Numbered from the stretch's first letter, positions 53,701-62,682 are shown. The stretch: DNA of 64,000 nt from Phycisphaerales bacterium (GCA_020639095.1 JACKHH010000019.1:6274-70273); one strand, 5' to 3'. The notes: generated by a model not told the origin, from the letters alone. A program made the numbers and translations.

Positions 53701-55052
53701 TCGATGACGACCAGGCGATGTGCGATTTGGTCGCGTGCGAACTGTCGCGCCGCGACTTCACCGTGGCGGTGCGCACCTCGGCGGAGGACGCGTTCGCCGC
53801 GCTACAGGCGGAGGACTTTGACGTCGCGCTGACCGACCTGAACATGCCGGGCATGAGCGGCATCGAGTTGTGCGAGCGTGTGGTGGCGAACCGGCCTGAC
53901 GTTCCCGTGGTGGTGATTACCGCGTTCGGCAGCCTGGAGTCGGCGGTGGCGGCATTGCGGGCTGGGGCGTATGACTTCGTCACGAAACCGATTGAGATGG
54001 ACCTCTTGGCGCTTGCGCTCAAGCGGGCGGCTGAGCATCGCGGATTGCAGGAGAAGGTCAAGCTGCTCGGTGAAGCCGTGGAGCAATCGCAGCGTTTCGA
54101 AGAGTTACTCGGCGCGAGTCCACCGATGCGCAGGCTGTTTGATGAGCTGGGCCGCCTCGCGAATTCCGACGCGTCCGTACTCATCATCGGCGAAAGCGGA
54201 ACGGGAAAGGAATTGGCGGCCCGGGCCATTCACGAACGCAGCAACCGGTCCGAGGGGCCGTTCGTCGCAATCAACTGCGCTGCCCTACCCGACACGCTCC
54301 TGGAAGCCGAGCTTTTCGGCCACACCAAAGGCGCGTTCACCGATGCCCGCAGCGCGCGCAAGGGTTTGCTGCTCGAAGCCAACGGCGGATCGCTCTTGCT
54401 CGACGAACTCGGCGATATGCCGCTCGCATTGCAACCGAAGCTGCTGCGGGCGCTTGAGGAACGGCGTGTGCGTCCGGTGGGTGGCAACGAGGAGGTGCCC
54501 TTCGACGTACGCATTCTCGCGTCGACGAATCACGATCTCGAAACCGCGGTCGAAGAAGGCCGCTTTCGCGAGGACCTATTCTTTCGCGTCAACGTCATCA
54601 CTGTGAACCTGCCCCCGCTGCGTTCGCGCGGGACGGATGTGCTCCTGCTTGCGCAGCACTTTCTCAAGCGTTTTGCCGCGACTTCGAATAAAGACGTCAC
54701 CGGCATATCCGATGCAGCCGCTGAGAAACTGTTGGGCTATTCCTGGCCCGGCAACGTGCGTGAGTTGCGCAATGCGGTCGAGCGCGCTGTCGCGCTGACG
54801 CGATTTGATAAGCTGGCTGTGGAAGACTTGCCCGAGAAGATCCGCGCGTATCGCAGTTCACAAGTAATTGTCGGCGGCGATGATCCCGCGGAACTCGCGT
54901 CAATGGAGGAAGTCGAACGCCGCTACATTCAGCACGTGCTCAAGACGGTCGGCGGGAACAAGACGCTGGCGGCGCAGGTGCTTGGGTTCGACCGGAAAAC
55001 GCTCTACCGCAAACTCGCAGCCTACGATGGCGCGGGTAACGCCAAGGAATGA
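53679..55052 (+). CDS. NtrC-family sigma-54-dependent response regulator
   Basis: A 457-residue activator. The receiver (residues 1-120) has the phospho-acceptor Asp53 in LTDLNMPG. The AAA+ domain (about 135-370) has Walker A GESGTGKE (from 171), Walker B SLLLDELGDM, and the sigma-54 contact loop GAFTDA (218-223) where the consensus is GAFTGA. A Fis-type helix-turn-helix is at the C-terminus (NKTLAAQVLGFDRKTLYRKL). It should drive sigma-54 promoters, two of which are found in this island. GGGAGG lies 7 bases before ATG, inside the kinase gene. It ends 6 bases from convergent mgtE. Confidence 0.94.
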   Translation: MRPRILVVDDDQAMCDLVACELSRRDFTVAVRTSAEDAFAALQAEDFDVALTDLNMPGMSGIELCERVVANRPDVPVVVITAFGSLESAVAALRAGAYDFVTKPIEMDLLALALKRAAEHRGLQEKVKLLGEAVEQSQRFEELLGASPPMRRLFDELGRLANSDASVLIIGESGTGKELAARAIHERSNRSEGPFVAINCAALPDTLLEAELFGHTKGAFTDARSARKGLLLEANGGSLLLDELGDMPLALQPKLLRALEERRVRPVGGNEEVPFDVRILASTNHDLETAVEEGRFREDLFFRVNVITVNLPPLRSRGTDVLLLAQHFLKRFAATSNKDVTGISDAAAEKLLGYSWPGNVRELRNAVERAVALTRFDKLAVEDLPEKIRAYRSSQVIVGGDDPAELASMEEVERRYIQHVLKTVGGNKTLAAQVLGFDRKTLYRKLAAYDGAGNAKE

Positions 55053-55058
55053 CTGCCG

Positions 55059-56393
55059 TCACAACAGCGTGCCGTGCAGCACAACGCTCGCAACGCTCAG
55101 ATAAATCACCAATCCTGACACGTCGACCAGCGTCGCGACAAACGGCGCGGACGCACTTGCCGGGTCAAGTCGAAACGCACGCAGCAAGAATGGCAGCATG
55201 CAGCCCGCCAAACTGCCCCACATCACCACGCCGATGAGACTGGCAGCCACCGTCACCGCAACCAGCACGTAATGCTCGCCGTAGAGCGGTGCGTGCCTGG
55301 CGGCACGATAGAGGTATTCCCAGGCGAGGATGCGTACCAGCGCAATGCACGCCAGCACCATCCCCAGCGCAAACCCGGTCAAGGCTTCACGTCGCGCCAC
55401 GCGGAACCAGTCACGCAGTCGCACGTGTCCCAGCGCCATCGCGCGAATGATCAGCGTCGATGCCTGCGAACCCGAGTTTCCCCCACTGCTCACAATCAAC
55501 GGAATAAACAGCGAAAGCACGACTGCCCGAGCAAGTTCGTGCTCGAAAAACGCCATCGCCGTCGCGGTAAATGACTCGCCGACAAACAGAATCGCGAGCC
55601 ACCCCACGCGTTTGCGCACCATCGCCAGCGGGCCAAGCTGAAGATAAGGCCGCTCTAGCGCGGACATACCACCGAGCTTGTGAATGTCCTCGGTGTGCTC
55701 CGCATTGACCACGTCCAGAATATCGTCAGCCGTGATGACGCCCTTCATGTGCCCTTCCGCGTCGAGCACGGGCAACGCGAACAGGTCATGTCGCGCGAAG
55801 ATGTGGCTGATCTCCTCCTGGTCCATGTCCGCGGGCACAGCCACGGGCTTTGCGTTCATCACGTCGGTCACGTGCTGACCGGGCGCCGCACTGATCAGAT
55901 CGCGAAACGGAACTACGCCAAGCAGCTTCTGCTGCGCGTCGAGCACATACGCGTAATGCACCGCCACGATCAACTCGCGAATCTGGCGGCGCAGGTAGGC
56001 AATAGCTTCGTCGGCGCTCATCTCCGGACGGAGGCGGTAGAAATTGGGGTTCATCAACCCGCCGGCTGCGTCCTCCGCATACGCCAGCAATGCCGTCACC
56101 TGCGCCCGCACCGACTTGTCGAGCATCCCCATCAAGTGGTCGCGCGTTTCCGCGTCCTCCGCCTGTTGCACAAGGTCGGCTGCATCGTCGGGATCGAGCA
56201 GGCGAACCCAAAGGCGCTGCTCCTGCGGGTCCATCTCCGCGAGCAGTTCGAATTGACTCGGTGAACTCAGCGCCTCAAAGAGGTCTTCAGCCTGGGCGCG
56301 CCCGAGCAGCGAGAACCCCTCAAGTCGCTCGTGCGGCGTGAGTACGGGCCAAGCCTCATGCAGTTCGCTGCGGGTAAGCGTGTCGCTCGTCAC
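55059..56393 (-). CDS. mgtE: Magnesium transporter MgtE
   Basis: A 444-residue channel-type Mg2+ transporter. The cytoplasmic part has the helical MgtE N domain (LLAEMDPQEQRLWVRLLDPD) and two CBS domains (about residues 125-250) that sense Mg2+. Five membrane helices follow, with the pore motifs IVSSGGNSGSQASTL and DPASASAPFVATLVDVSG. It imports Mg2+ and closes when the cation is plentiful. It is divergent from orphan regulator 2, so the 355-base region between them could be shared control. No riboswitch-like leader was recognised. Confidence 0.93.
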   Translation of the reverse strand: MTSDTLTRSELHEAWPVLTPHERLEGFSLLGRAQAEDLFEALSSPSQFELLAEMDPQEQRLWVRLLDPDDAADLVQQAEDAETRDHLMGMLDKSVRAQVTALLAYAEDAAGGLMNPNFYRLRPEMSADEAIAYLRRQIRELIVAVHYAYVLDAQQKLLGVVPFRDLISAAPGQHVTDVMNAKPVAVPADMDQEEISHIFARHDLFALPVLDAEGHMKGVITADDILDVVNAEHTEDIHKLGGMSALERPYLQLGPLAMVRKRVGWLAILFVGESFTATAMAFFEHELARAVVLSLFIPLIVSSGGNSGSQASTLIIRAMALGHVRLRDWFRVARREALTGFALGMVLACIALVRILAWEYLYRAARHAPLYGEHYVLVAVTVAASLIGVVMWGSLAGCMLPFLLRAFRLDPASASAPFVATLVDVSGLVIYLSVASVVLHGTLL

Positions 56394-56673
56394 AATCCGT
56401 GCCTTTACGGAAGCGGGTGTCTTGCTCGCGTCGCTTTCACCGCGGCGCGCTCATGCAGCGATTATAAGCTGCACGCGAATTGTCGAAACAGCTTGCTCGC
56501 GCGGCATCCTGCCCCACCGTGGCAAAAGGCAACGCATCTTAGCCGTCCTTCCAGTCTATTCGTAACCGTTGGGTCACGGATGCACATCGCCGCGTCGCCC
56601 GATCCTCGCAACCTTCACACGAAAACGCGTGCAATCGTCACGCTTCGCGGACGCTGGGCGAATTCCGCCAGCG

Positions 56674-56689
56674 CGGCACGCGGTTTGCC
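56674..56689 (+). promoter_or_regulatory. Sigma-54-type promoter for orphan regulator 2
   Basis: CGGCACG-CGGT-TTGC is one base from the full sigma-54 consensus TGGCACG-N4-TTGC, and the GG and GC are 10 bases apart. With C of GC at -12, transcription starts at about 56700, the first base of the leader hairpin. Confidence 0.7.
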
Positions 56690-56699
56690 CTAAGTCCCC

Positions 56700-56738
56700 C
56701 CGGAGCCGCGAAGGGGGCGCAATGCGCTGAGGCTCCGG
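56700..56738 (+). promoter_or_regulatory. Leader hairpin touching the ribosome site of regulator 2
   Basis: CCGGAGCC (56700-56707) pairs with GGCTCCGG (56731-56738). The last two bases are also the first two of the ribosome site GGGAGG (56737-56742), so folding could limit translation. Confidence 0.5.
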
Positions 56739-56748
56739 GAGGTTTCGG

Positions 56749-57201
56749 ATGAAGCGCCAAATGAGTGAACCACTGATGCAAACCAGCATGCGAGGCAACA
56801 ACCTGGGACGCGCCCGCAGACCGCGAATCCTCCTCGCCGAGGACAACGAGGACATGCGGGCATTGCTCAGTCAGGCGCTGCGTGCGAACGGGTACGACGT
56901 TGTCGAGTTGCCCAACGGAACGCTGCTGGAGATGCGGCTGACGTCGGAGGCACGCAAAGGGTTTGACGCGGTGATCTCCGACATTCGCATGCCGGGCGTA
57001 TCTGGTCTCGATGTGCTCGCGCAGCTCCGTAAGTTCCCCGACGCCCCACCGATGATTCTGATCACCGCGTTTGGCGATCGGGAGACGCACGGGCTGGCGC
57101 AGCGACTTGGCGTGGCTGCGATGTTCGACAAGCCCTTCGACATCGACGCCCTGCTTACGGAATTGCGGCGGGTTGCTCCGCTGGGAACAGGCGACGCGTA
57201 G
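56749..57201 (+). CDS. Stand-alone CheY-like response regulator 2
   Basis: A 150-residue single-receiver protein with a 24-residue basic N-terminal extension. Acidic pocket LLAEDNEDM, phospho-acceptor Asp78 in ISDIRMPG, switch threonine in LITAFGD and lysine in FDKPFDI. No output domain. GGGAGG lies 6 bases before ATG. Regulator 3 follows after 21 bases, so the two are co-transcribed. Together with regulator 1 they form a trio of close paralogues around one kinase/activator pair. Confidence 0.92.
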   Translation: MKRQMSEPLMQTSMRGNNLGRARRPRILLAEDNEDMRALLSQALRANGYDVVELPNGTLLEMRLTSEARKGFDAVISDIRMPGVSGLDVLAQLRKFPDAPPMILITAFGDRETHGLAQRLGVAAMFDKPFDIDALLTELRRVAPLGTGDA

Positions 57202-57222
57202 GTCAATCAAACAGGAGCCCCC

Positions 57223-57702
57223 ATGCTGCCCGACCCAACCAACTTGCAAGCCAACGGCAAAACCCAATTGGATTTGCGCAAGCAGGGCCCGCCGCGCATT
57301 CTGCTGGCTGAGGACGATCGCGAGATGCGCAGCCTGTTGACCGAAACCTTAAGCCGAGCCGGCTACATGGTTGAAGCGTTGGAGGATGGGTTGGAGTTGA
57401 TGGATCAACTTGCGGAGTACTTGGCGCCGGAGCAGCACAAGCGCGTTGACCTGATCATCTCGGACCTGCGCATGCCCTGGGTGGACGGCATGGAGGTGTT
57501 GCGAACGATCGGGCGCTACATCGGGTACCCGCGCATGATCCTGATCACCGCCTTCGGCGACGACGAAGTACACGCCGAAGCGAAACGGCTCGGCGCGGCA
57601 GCCGTCATGAACAAACCGTTCGACGTCGATGCCCTGCTCGCGCGGGTGCGGGAAATCATTCCCAACGAAAGCGGGACGGATGACGCGGAGCTGTCGAGAT
57701 AG
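57223..57702 (+). CDS. Stand-alone CheY-like response regulator 3
   Basis: A 159-residue single-receiver protein. N-terminal polar extension of about 23 residues, acidic pocket LLAEDDREM, phospho-acceptor Asp81 in ISDLRMPW, switch threonine in LITAFGDD, lysine in MNKPFDV, and a short acidic tail. AGGAG lies 5 bases before ATG. It is in tandem with regulator 2 and most likely arose from it by duplication; divergence in the loop after the phospho-site (PWVDG for PGVSG) may give it a different partner. Confidence 0.92.
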   Translation: MLPDPTNLQANGKTQLDLRKQGPPRILLAEDDREMRSLLTETLSRAGYMVEALEDGLELMDQLAEYLAPEQHKRVDLIISDLRMPWVDGMEVLRTIGRYIGYPRMILITAFGDDEVHAEAKRLGAAAVMNKPFDVDALLARVREIIPNESGTDDAELSR

Positions 57703-57720
57703 GAGGCCGTATCGGTATTG

Positions 57721-57773
57721 ATGTGGGACCGGCTTTCGAGCCGGTCAGACCGGTTGGAAAACCGGTCCCACAT
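57721..57773. repeat. Twin tetraloop hairpins inside a larger palindrome
   Basis: ATGTGGGACCGG (57721-57732) is the exact complement of CCGGTCCCACAT (57762-57773). Inside, GACCGGCT-TTCG-AGCCGGTC and GACCGGTT-GGAA-AACCGGTC form two 8-bp hairpins with TTCG and GNRA-type loops. It lies between regulator 3 and the protease gene; there is no T run. Confidence 0.75.
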
Positions 57774-57840
57774 TCGTGTTGTTGCTGATTCCAAATGACT
57801 TTCGGGATTTGAATTCAACCCATTTAATTGGAGAAGTGCC

Positions 57841-59331
57841 ATGAAGAAGACAAGAGTGATTCTGGTTTTCGCATTACTGACCGGGACAGCCGTTGCGCTC
57901 GGTGTTGATCTGCCGAACACGATTTCGCGCGTTGCGTACGACGTGGAACGCGGGCAGGCGACGGCGGCGCGCGAGCAACTGAAGGAGGCGCACGACCTCT
58001 CTGCCGCTTTCCAATACACGGCTGAGGCGGTCAAACCCTCCGTCGTCAACATCCGCTCAGTCAAACACGTTGCAGGCATGGGCCACATGCAGCGTTCGCC
58101 GAACGGCGCGCCGGAAGGACTCCAGGAGTTCTTCGGCGACGACCTGCTCCGTCAGTTCCTCCAGCGCGGCGCGCCGCAGGGCGACTTCGTGCAGCAGGGA
58201 ATGGGCACGGGCGTAATCGTCGGCAAGAACGGTTACGTGTTGACGAACAACCACGTCGTGGACGGTGCGGATGAACTTACTGTCACGCTTTCGGACGATC
58301 GCACGTTTACCGCGACGGTGGTCGGCACAGATGCGAAGAGCGATCTCGCGGTCGTCAAAATCGAAGCCGACAACCTCATGCCGGCGGAACTCGGCGATTC
58401 CGATGACATCCGCGTGGGCGAATGGGTGCTGGCCTTGGGCAATCCTTTCGGCCTGACACAGACGGTTACCGCGGGCATCATCAGCGCCAAGGGCCGGGCG
58501 AACGTGGGCATCGCGGACTATGAGGATTTCATCCAGACCGATGCCGCGATCAACCCGGGCAACAGCGGCGGACCGCTGGTGAGTCTCGACGGAAAGGTGA
58601 TCGGCATCAACACCGCGATCGCGACGCACAACGGCGGCTATCAGGGCGTGGGCTTCGCCATTCCGACGAACATGGCCAAGGTGATCATGAACGAGATCAT
58701 CAACGATGGCAAAGTCGTTCGCGGCTGGATGGGGGCAGCCATTCAGAACCTTACCGCCGACCTGGCGAAGTCGTTCAACTACTCCGCGACCGACGGCGTG
58801 CTCATCGGCGACGTGAGCGCGAACGGCCCCGCAGCCAACGCCGGTTTGCAAAGCGGTGACATCATCGTCAAGTACGACGGCAAGTCGATGCACGACATGA
58901 ACCAGCTTCGAAATAACGTGGCTGCGACGAAACCAGGTACGGACGTCACGCTCAACGTCGTTCGCGACGGACGCGAGTTGACCAAGACGATCGAGATCGG
59001 CGAACTGGAAGCGCAGAGCGTAATCGCTTCGGGACATGAAACGTCGGAAGACCTGGGCTTCGCCGTGCAGACGTTGACGCCAGACTTGTCGGAGCACCTT
59101 GGTCTGGATGCTGATGAGCACGGCGTGATCGTCACGGGCGTCGAGCCGGGCAGCCTCGCCGAGCGTTCGGGAATCCGCGTGAAGGATCTGATCATCTCCG
59201 TCGGCGGAAATCAGATCACCGATCTGAAGGATTTCCACAACGCCATGAAGCAGCAGGATCTCAGCGAAGGCGTGCGGATTCAGGTCAAGACGGACGGCTT
59301 GAAACGTTTCATCTTCCTGCGAAAGAACTGA
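57841..59331 (+). CDS. degP: Do-family (DegP/HtrA) periplasmic serine protease
   Basis: A 496-residue exported protease and chaperone for misfolded envelope proteins. Signal or anchor segment residues 5-21. Trypsin-like domain with the full triad: His138 in NNHVVDG, Asp168 in AKSDLAVV and Ser242 in PGNSGGPL. Two PDZ domains follow (about residues 280-370 and 390-490), with loops such as DGVLIGDVSANGPAANAGLQ and HGVIVTGVEPGSLAERSGIR. GGAGAAG precedes ATG closely. It follows the twin-hairpin element, and its own promoter was not identified. In relatives it is induced by envelope stress, which fits the BON and stress proteins nearby. Confidence 0.93.
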   Translation: MKKTRVILVFALLTGTAVALGVDLPNTISRVAYDVERGQATAAREQLKEAHDLSAAFQYTAEAVKPSVVNIRSVKHVAGMGHMQRSPNGAPEGLQEFFGDDLLRQFLQRGAPQGDFVQQGMGTGVIVGKNGYVLTNNHVVDGADELTVTLSDDRTFTATVVGTDAKSDLAVVKIEADNLMPAELGDSDDIRVGEWVLALGNPFGLTQTVTAGIISAKGRANVGIADYEDFIQTDAAINPGNSGGPLVSLDGKVIGINTAIATHNGGYQGVGFAIPTNMAKVIMNEIINDGKVVRGWMGAAIQNLTADLAKSFNYSATDGVLIGDVSANGPAANAGLQSGDIIVKYDGKSMHDMNQLRNNVAATKPGTDVTLNVVRDGRELTKTIEIGELEAQSVIASGHETSEDLGFAVQTLTPDLSEHLGLDADEHGVIVTGVEPGSLAERSGIRVKDLIISVGGNQITDLKDFHNAMKQQDLSEGVRIQVKTDGLKRFIFLRKN

Positions 59332-59452
59332 CCCCATGCCCTGTTCCTCAGGGCAGCTTGCCGAATCGCGTCATGCCGCTCCGCAACGAGGCGGGCGGCT
59401 GGCGCGGTTCCGGCAACGTAACGCACGTCTCTTCTTGGGAAAGGACAAGGCA

Positions 59453-61960
59453 ATGTCCGCCGCACCACTGACCATCGAGAACGCACCTCGCCAGGTCCGT
59501 ACAACACCTGATGAACCATCGCTGGATTCATCGCTCGGACTCACGCAAGCCGAGGCGCAGCGCCGCATCGCGGAAGTTGGCTACAACGAGCTGCCCGAGA
59601 AAGAAGAGAACTTGCTGCTCCGCTTCCTCGGGTATTTCTGGGGGCCGATTCCGTGGATGATCGAGGTGGCGGCGGTGCTGTCGCTCGTCGTGAAGCACTG
59701 GGTCGATCTGGTCATCATTCTGGTCATGCTCGTGTTCAACGCAGCCGTGGGTTTCTGGCAGGAATATCAGGCGTCGAATGCGCTTGCGGCGCTGAAGAAG
59801 AGTCTGGCGCTGACGGCGCGGGTGCGTCGCGATGGCGCATGGCGGCAGGTTGCCGCGCGTGAACTGGTTCCGGACGACGTCATTCGCATTCGGCCCGGCG
59901 ACATCATCCCCGCCGATGTCAAGCTGCTGGGCGGTGACTACCTGAGTGTGGATCAATCGGCGCTCACCGGTGAATCGCTGCCGGTCGACAAGCAGCCAGG
60001 AGACCCCGCGTACTCTGGTTCGGTCGCGAAACAAGGCGAGGTCATCGCCCAGGTGACAGCCACCGGAACGCGGACGCGCTTCGCCCGCGCCGCCAAGCTG
60101 GTTGAGCAGGCCGGGGCGGTCTCGCACTTCCAGAAGGCGGTCCTCGCAATTGGGGATTACCTGATCTACGTCAGCCTCGGGCTCGCCTCCGTGCTGGTGA
60201 TCACACAGCTCATCCGCGGCGAATCGCTGCTCTCCATCTTCCAGTTCGTGCTCATCCTCGTGGTGGCAGCGATACCCGTTGCGATGCCCGCGGTGCTGTC
60301 GGTCACGATGGCGCTGGGCGCGGTCGCACTCGCGCGGATGAAGGCGATTGTCTCGCGTCTGCAATCGATTGAGGAAATCGCAGGCATCGACGTGTTGTTT
60401 TCCGACAAAACCGGAACACTCACCGCGAACAAGCTGTCGCTTGGCGAACCGGTGGTCGTGGCTGCAAGCGGCGCGCAGGAGTTGCTGCTGGCGGCCGCAC
60501 TCGCGTCGAAGGCCGAGAACGGTGACGCGATCGATGATGCCGTGCTCAGCGGTTTGCAGAACAAGGAGGCGCTGACCGGCTACGAGCAGGTACGCTTCGC
60601 GCCGTTCGACGCCAAGCGGAAGCGCACGGACGCGACGATCCGAACGGCTGATGGTCGTTCGTTCGACGTTGCAAAAGGTGCGCCGCAAGTAATCTTTGAC
60701 CTCTGCGACCTCTCCAGCGACACGCGGAATTCGGCGGAGAAGCGCGTTGATGAATTCGCCGCACGCGGGTTCCGCACGCTCGCGGTGAGTCGTAAACAGG
60801 GCGACGACGCGTGGAAGCTGCAGGGCATCATCCCGCTTTATGACCCGCCGCGCGAAGACTCTGCCGAGGTAATTCGCGAAGCACGCGAACACGGCATTGA
60901 TGTGCGCATGGTCACGGGCGACAACCTCGCGATCGCGCGGGAAACGTCGCGGCAACTTGGCCTGCGCGAGAACATCCTGCGCGCGGACGAGTTGTTCACT
61001 GACGCCGATGCGACGGCATCGCCCACGCGCGACGAGCAGATCGAAGATGCCGGCGGATTCGCGCAGGTTTATCCCGAACACAAGTACGAAATCGTCCGGG
61101 CATTGCAGCGCCGCGGACACCTCGTGGGCATGACCGGTGACGGCGTAAACGACGCGCCCGCGCTCAAGCAGGCCGATGTGGGCGTCGCGGTCTCGGGCGC
61201 GACGAACGCAGCCCAGTCAGCCGCTTCGCTCGTGCTGACGGCCCCCGGTCTGAACGTCATCATCCAAGCCGTTGAAGAAGCCCGCCGCATCTTCGAACGC
61301 ATGACCAGCTACGCGACGTACCGCATCACCGAAACCATCCGCATCATGTTCTTCGTGGTGCTGGCCATGCTCGCGTTCAACGTCTACCCGATCACCACGG
61401 TGATGATCATCCTGCTCGCGCTGCTCAACGATCTCCCGATTCTCACCATCGCCTACGACAACACGCGCCTCAGCCCCCGTCCGGTGCGCTGGGACATGCG
61501 CCGCGTGCTCACCGTCTCGACGATTCTGGGTTTGGTCGGCGTCGCGGAAACATTCGGATTGCTGCTCATCGGCAAGTTGTGGATGGGCATGCCCGCGGCG
61601 CAGTTGCAATCGCTGATCTATCTGAAGCTCGCGGTGGCTGGTCACATGACGCTGTTCGTCGTGCGCACTGAGAAGCCGTTCTGGTCGCGGCCTTTTCCGT
61701 CGCGCGCGCTCCTCGCTGCCGTGCTGGGCACGCAAGCTGTGGCGGCGCTCATCGTAGGATTCGGATTCCTCGTCGCGGCGATACCGTGGTCGTACGTCGC
61801 GCTGGTGTGGGGCTACTGCCTGGTGTGGTTGTTCATCGAGGATCGCGTGAAAGTTCAGATCTACCGCCACCTCGACCATCAGGGAAAGCGGCATCGCAGT
61901 TTCTTGGGCCGCGTGCAAGCAACTCTGCATCCACAGCCCGCGAGCAATCCGCAGGCATAA
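59453..61960 (+). CDS. Plasma-membrane proton-efflux P-type ATPase (P3A)
   Basis: An 835-residue pump that expels protons using ATP. After the cytoplasmic N-terminal segment (GLTQAEAQRRIAEVGYNELP) come the first membrane pair, the actuator domain (VDQSALTGESLPVDK), the P domain with phospho-acceptor Asp318 in FSDKTGTLTANK, the N domain, the hinge MTGDGVNDAPALKQADVGVA, and six C-terminal helices. The fourth helix has AAIPVAMPAVL, as in P3A pumps. The metal-binding N-terminal domains of P1B pumps are absent. ATG 59453 is preceded by AAAGGA; the frame is open back to 59336 without similarity. A proton pump beside MgtE and stress genes points to pH and ion homeostasis. Confidence 0.92.
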   Translation: MSAAPLTIENAPRQVRTTPDEPSLDSSLGLTQAEAQRRIAEVGYNELPEKEENLLLRFLGYFWGPIPWMIEVAAVLSLVVKHWVDLVIILVMLVFNAAVGFWQEYQASNALAALKKSLALTARVRRDGAWRQVAARELVPDDVIRIRPGDIIPADVKLLGGDYLSVDQSALTGESLPVDKQPGDPAYSGSVAKQGEVIAQVTATGTRTRFARAAKLVEQAGAVSHFQKAVLAIGDYLIYVSLGLASVLVITQLIRGESLLSIFQFVLILVVAAIPVAMPAVLSVTMALGAVALARMKAIVSRLQSIEEIAGIDVLFSDKTGTLTANKLSLGEPVVVAASGAQELLLAAALASKAENGDAIDDAVLSGLQNKEALTGYEQVRFAPFDAKRKRTDATIRTADGRSFDVAKGAPQVIFDLCDLSSDTRNSAEKRVDEFAARGFRTLAVSRKQGDDAWKLQGIIPLYDPPREDSAEVIREAREHGIDVRMVTGDNLAIARETSRQLGLRENILRADELFTDADATASPTRDEQIEDAGGFAQVYPEHKYEIVRALQRRGHLVGMTGDGVNDAPALKQADVGVAVSGATNAAQSAASLVLTAPGLNVIIQAVEEARRIFERMTSYATYRITETIRIMFFVVLAMLAFNVYPITTVMIILLALLNDLPILTIAYDNTRLSPRPVRWDMRRVLTVSTILGLVGVAETFGLLLIGKLWMGMPAAQLQSLIYLKLAVAGHMTLFVVRTEKPFWSRPFPSRALLAAVLGTQAVAALIVGFGFLVAAIPWSYVALVWGYCLVWLFIEDRVKVQIYRHLDHQGKRHRSFLGRVQATLHPQPASNPQA

Positions 61961-61974
61961 CGGAGGTCATAGCC

Positions 61975-62682
61975 ATGTTCTCGAAACCAGACAATGCGTC
62001 ACGACGTGATGTGCTGCCGGTGCTGCAAAGCAAGCAGCAAACGCGCGCGTACTACGACCGCATCGCCCCCTACTACGATCTGCTGTCCGAACGCTCGGAA
62101 CGCCCGGTGCGCCGACGTGCGCTCGCCGAACTGAACGCTCAACCCGGTGAGCATGTGCTAGAAATCGGGGTAGGTACGGGGCACAACCTCGTCGCGCTCG
62201 CGCAAATGGTCGGGCGCAATGGCTGCGTCGTGGGCGTGGACATCTCGGCGCAGATGCTCAAACGCGCACAACGCCACCTGCGGCGTCAGAAGCTGTCGAA
62301 TCGCGCCGAGCTGCGCCAAGCCGACGCCTCCGCCCTACCGTTTTCCAACAACACGTTCGATGCCGTGCTGATGACCTTCACGCTCGAACTCTTCGACGGA
62401 CCGGACATTCCGCGTGCGCTTGCGGAATGCTATCGTGTATTGCGACCGGGCGGGCGCATCGTGGTCGCAGCGCTGACGAAGGACACCGACAGCGCGTTCG
62501 CGCTCCGCGCGCTGGAATGGACGCACGCCCACGCGCCAGGAATTCTGGATTGCCGTCCAATTCACGTGCGCCAATCCATCACGGACGCCGGCTTCACCGT
62601 CAACGGCACCGCCACGGTCCAGGTTTGGGTCCCGGTAGACATCGTGACCGGCAACAAACCGCGCGCGAACCCGCGTTGCTAG
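61975..62682 (+). CDS. Class I SAM-dependent methyltransferase (UbiE/PmtA-like)
   Basis: A 235-residue methyltransferase. SAM motif I is HVLEIGVGTGHNL, the acidic end of strand 2 is VVGVDISAQML, motif II is FDAVLMTFTLELF and motif III is YRVLRPGGRIVVAAL. The N-terminal YYDRIAPYYDLLSE is typical of UbiE and of phosphatidylethanolamine N-methyltransferases of the PmtA kind. A lipid or quinone substrate is therefore likely but unproven. GGAGGT lies 7 bases before ATG and the gap to the proton pump is 14 bases, so the two are one operon. Confidence 0.87.
   Translation: MFSKPDNASRRDVLPVLQSKQQTRAYYDRIAPYYDLLSERSERPVRRRALAELNAQPGEHVLEIGVGTGHNLVALAQMVGRNGCVVGVDISAQMLKRAQRHLRRQKLSNRAELRQADASALPFSNNTFDAVLMTFTLELFDGPDIPRALAECYRVLRPGGRIVVAALTKDTDSAFALRALEWTHAHAPGILDCRPIHVRQSITDAGFTVNGTATVQVWVPVDIVTGNKPRANPRC

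Larger units (their letters stand above)
56394..56748. other. Divergent control region between mgtE and regulator 2
   Basis: 355 bases without a gene. On the + strand it holds a sigma-54-type promoter (56674-56689) and a hairpin over the ribosome site (56700-56738). I see no recognised M-box or other Mg2+ leader on the mgtE side. Confidence 0.55.

Noticed and set aside
59528..61120. 530-residue open frame antisense to the P-type ATPase
   Set aside because: Complement of a well-supported pump gene; Arg/His/Asp-rich composition typical of shadow frames.
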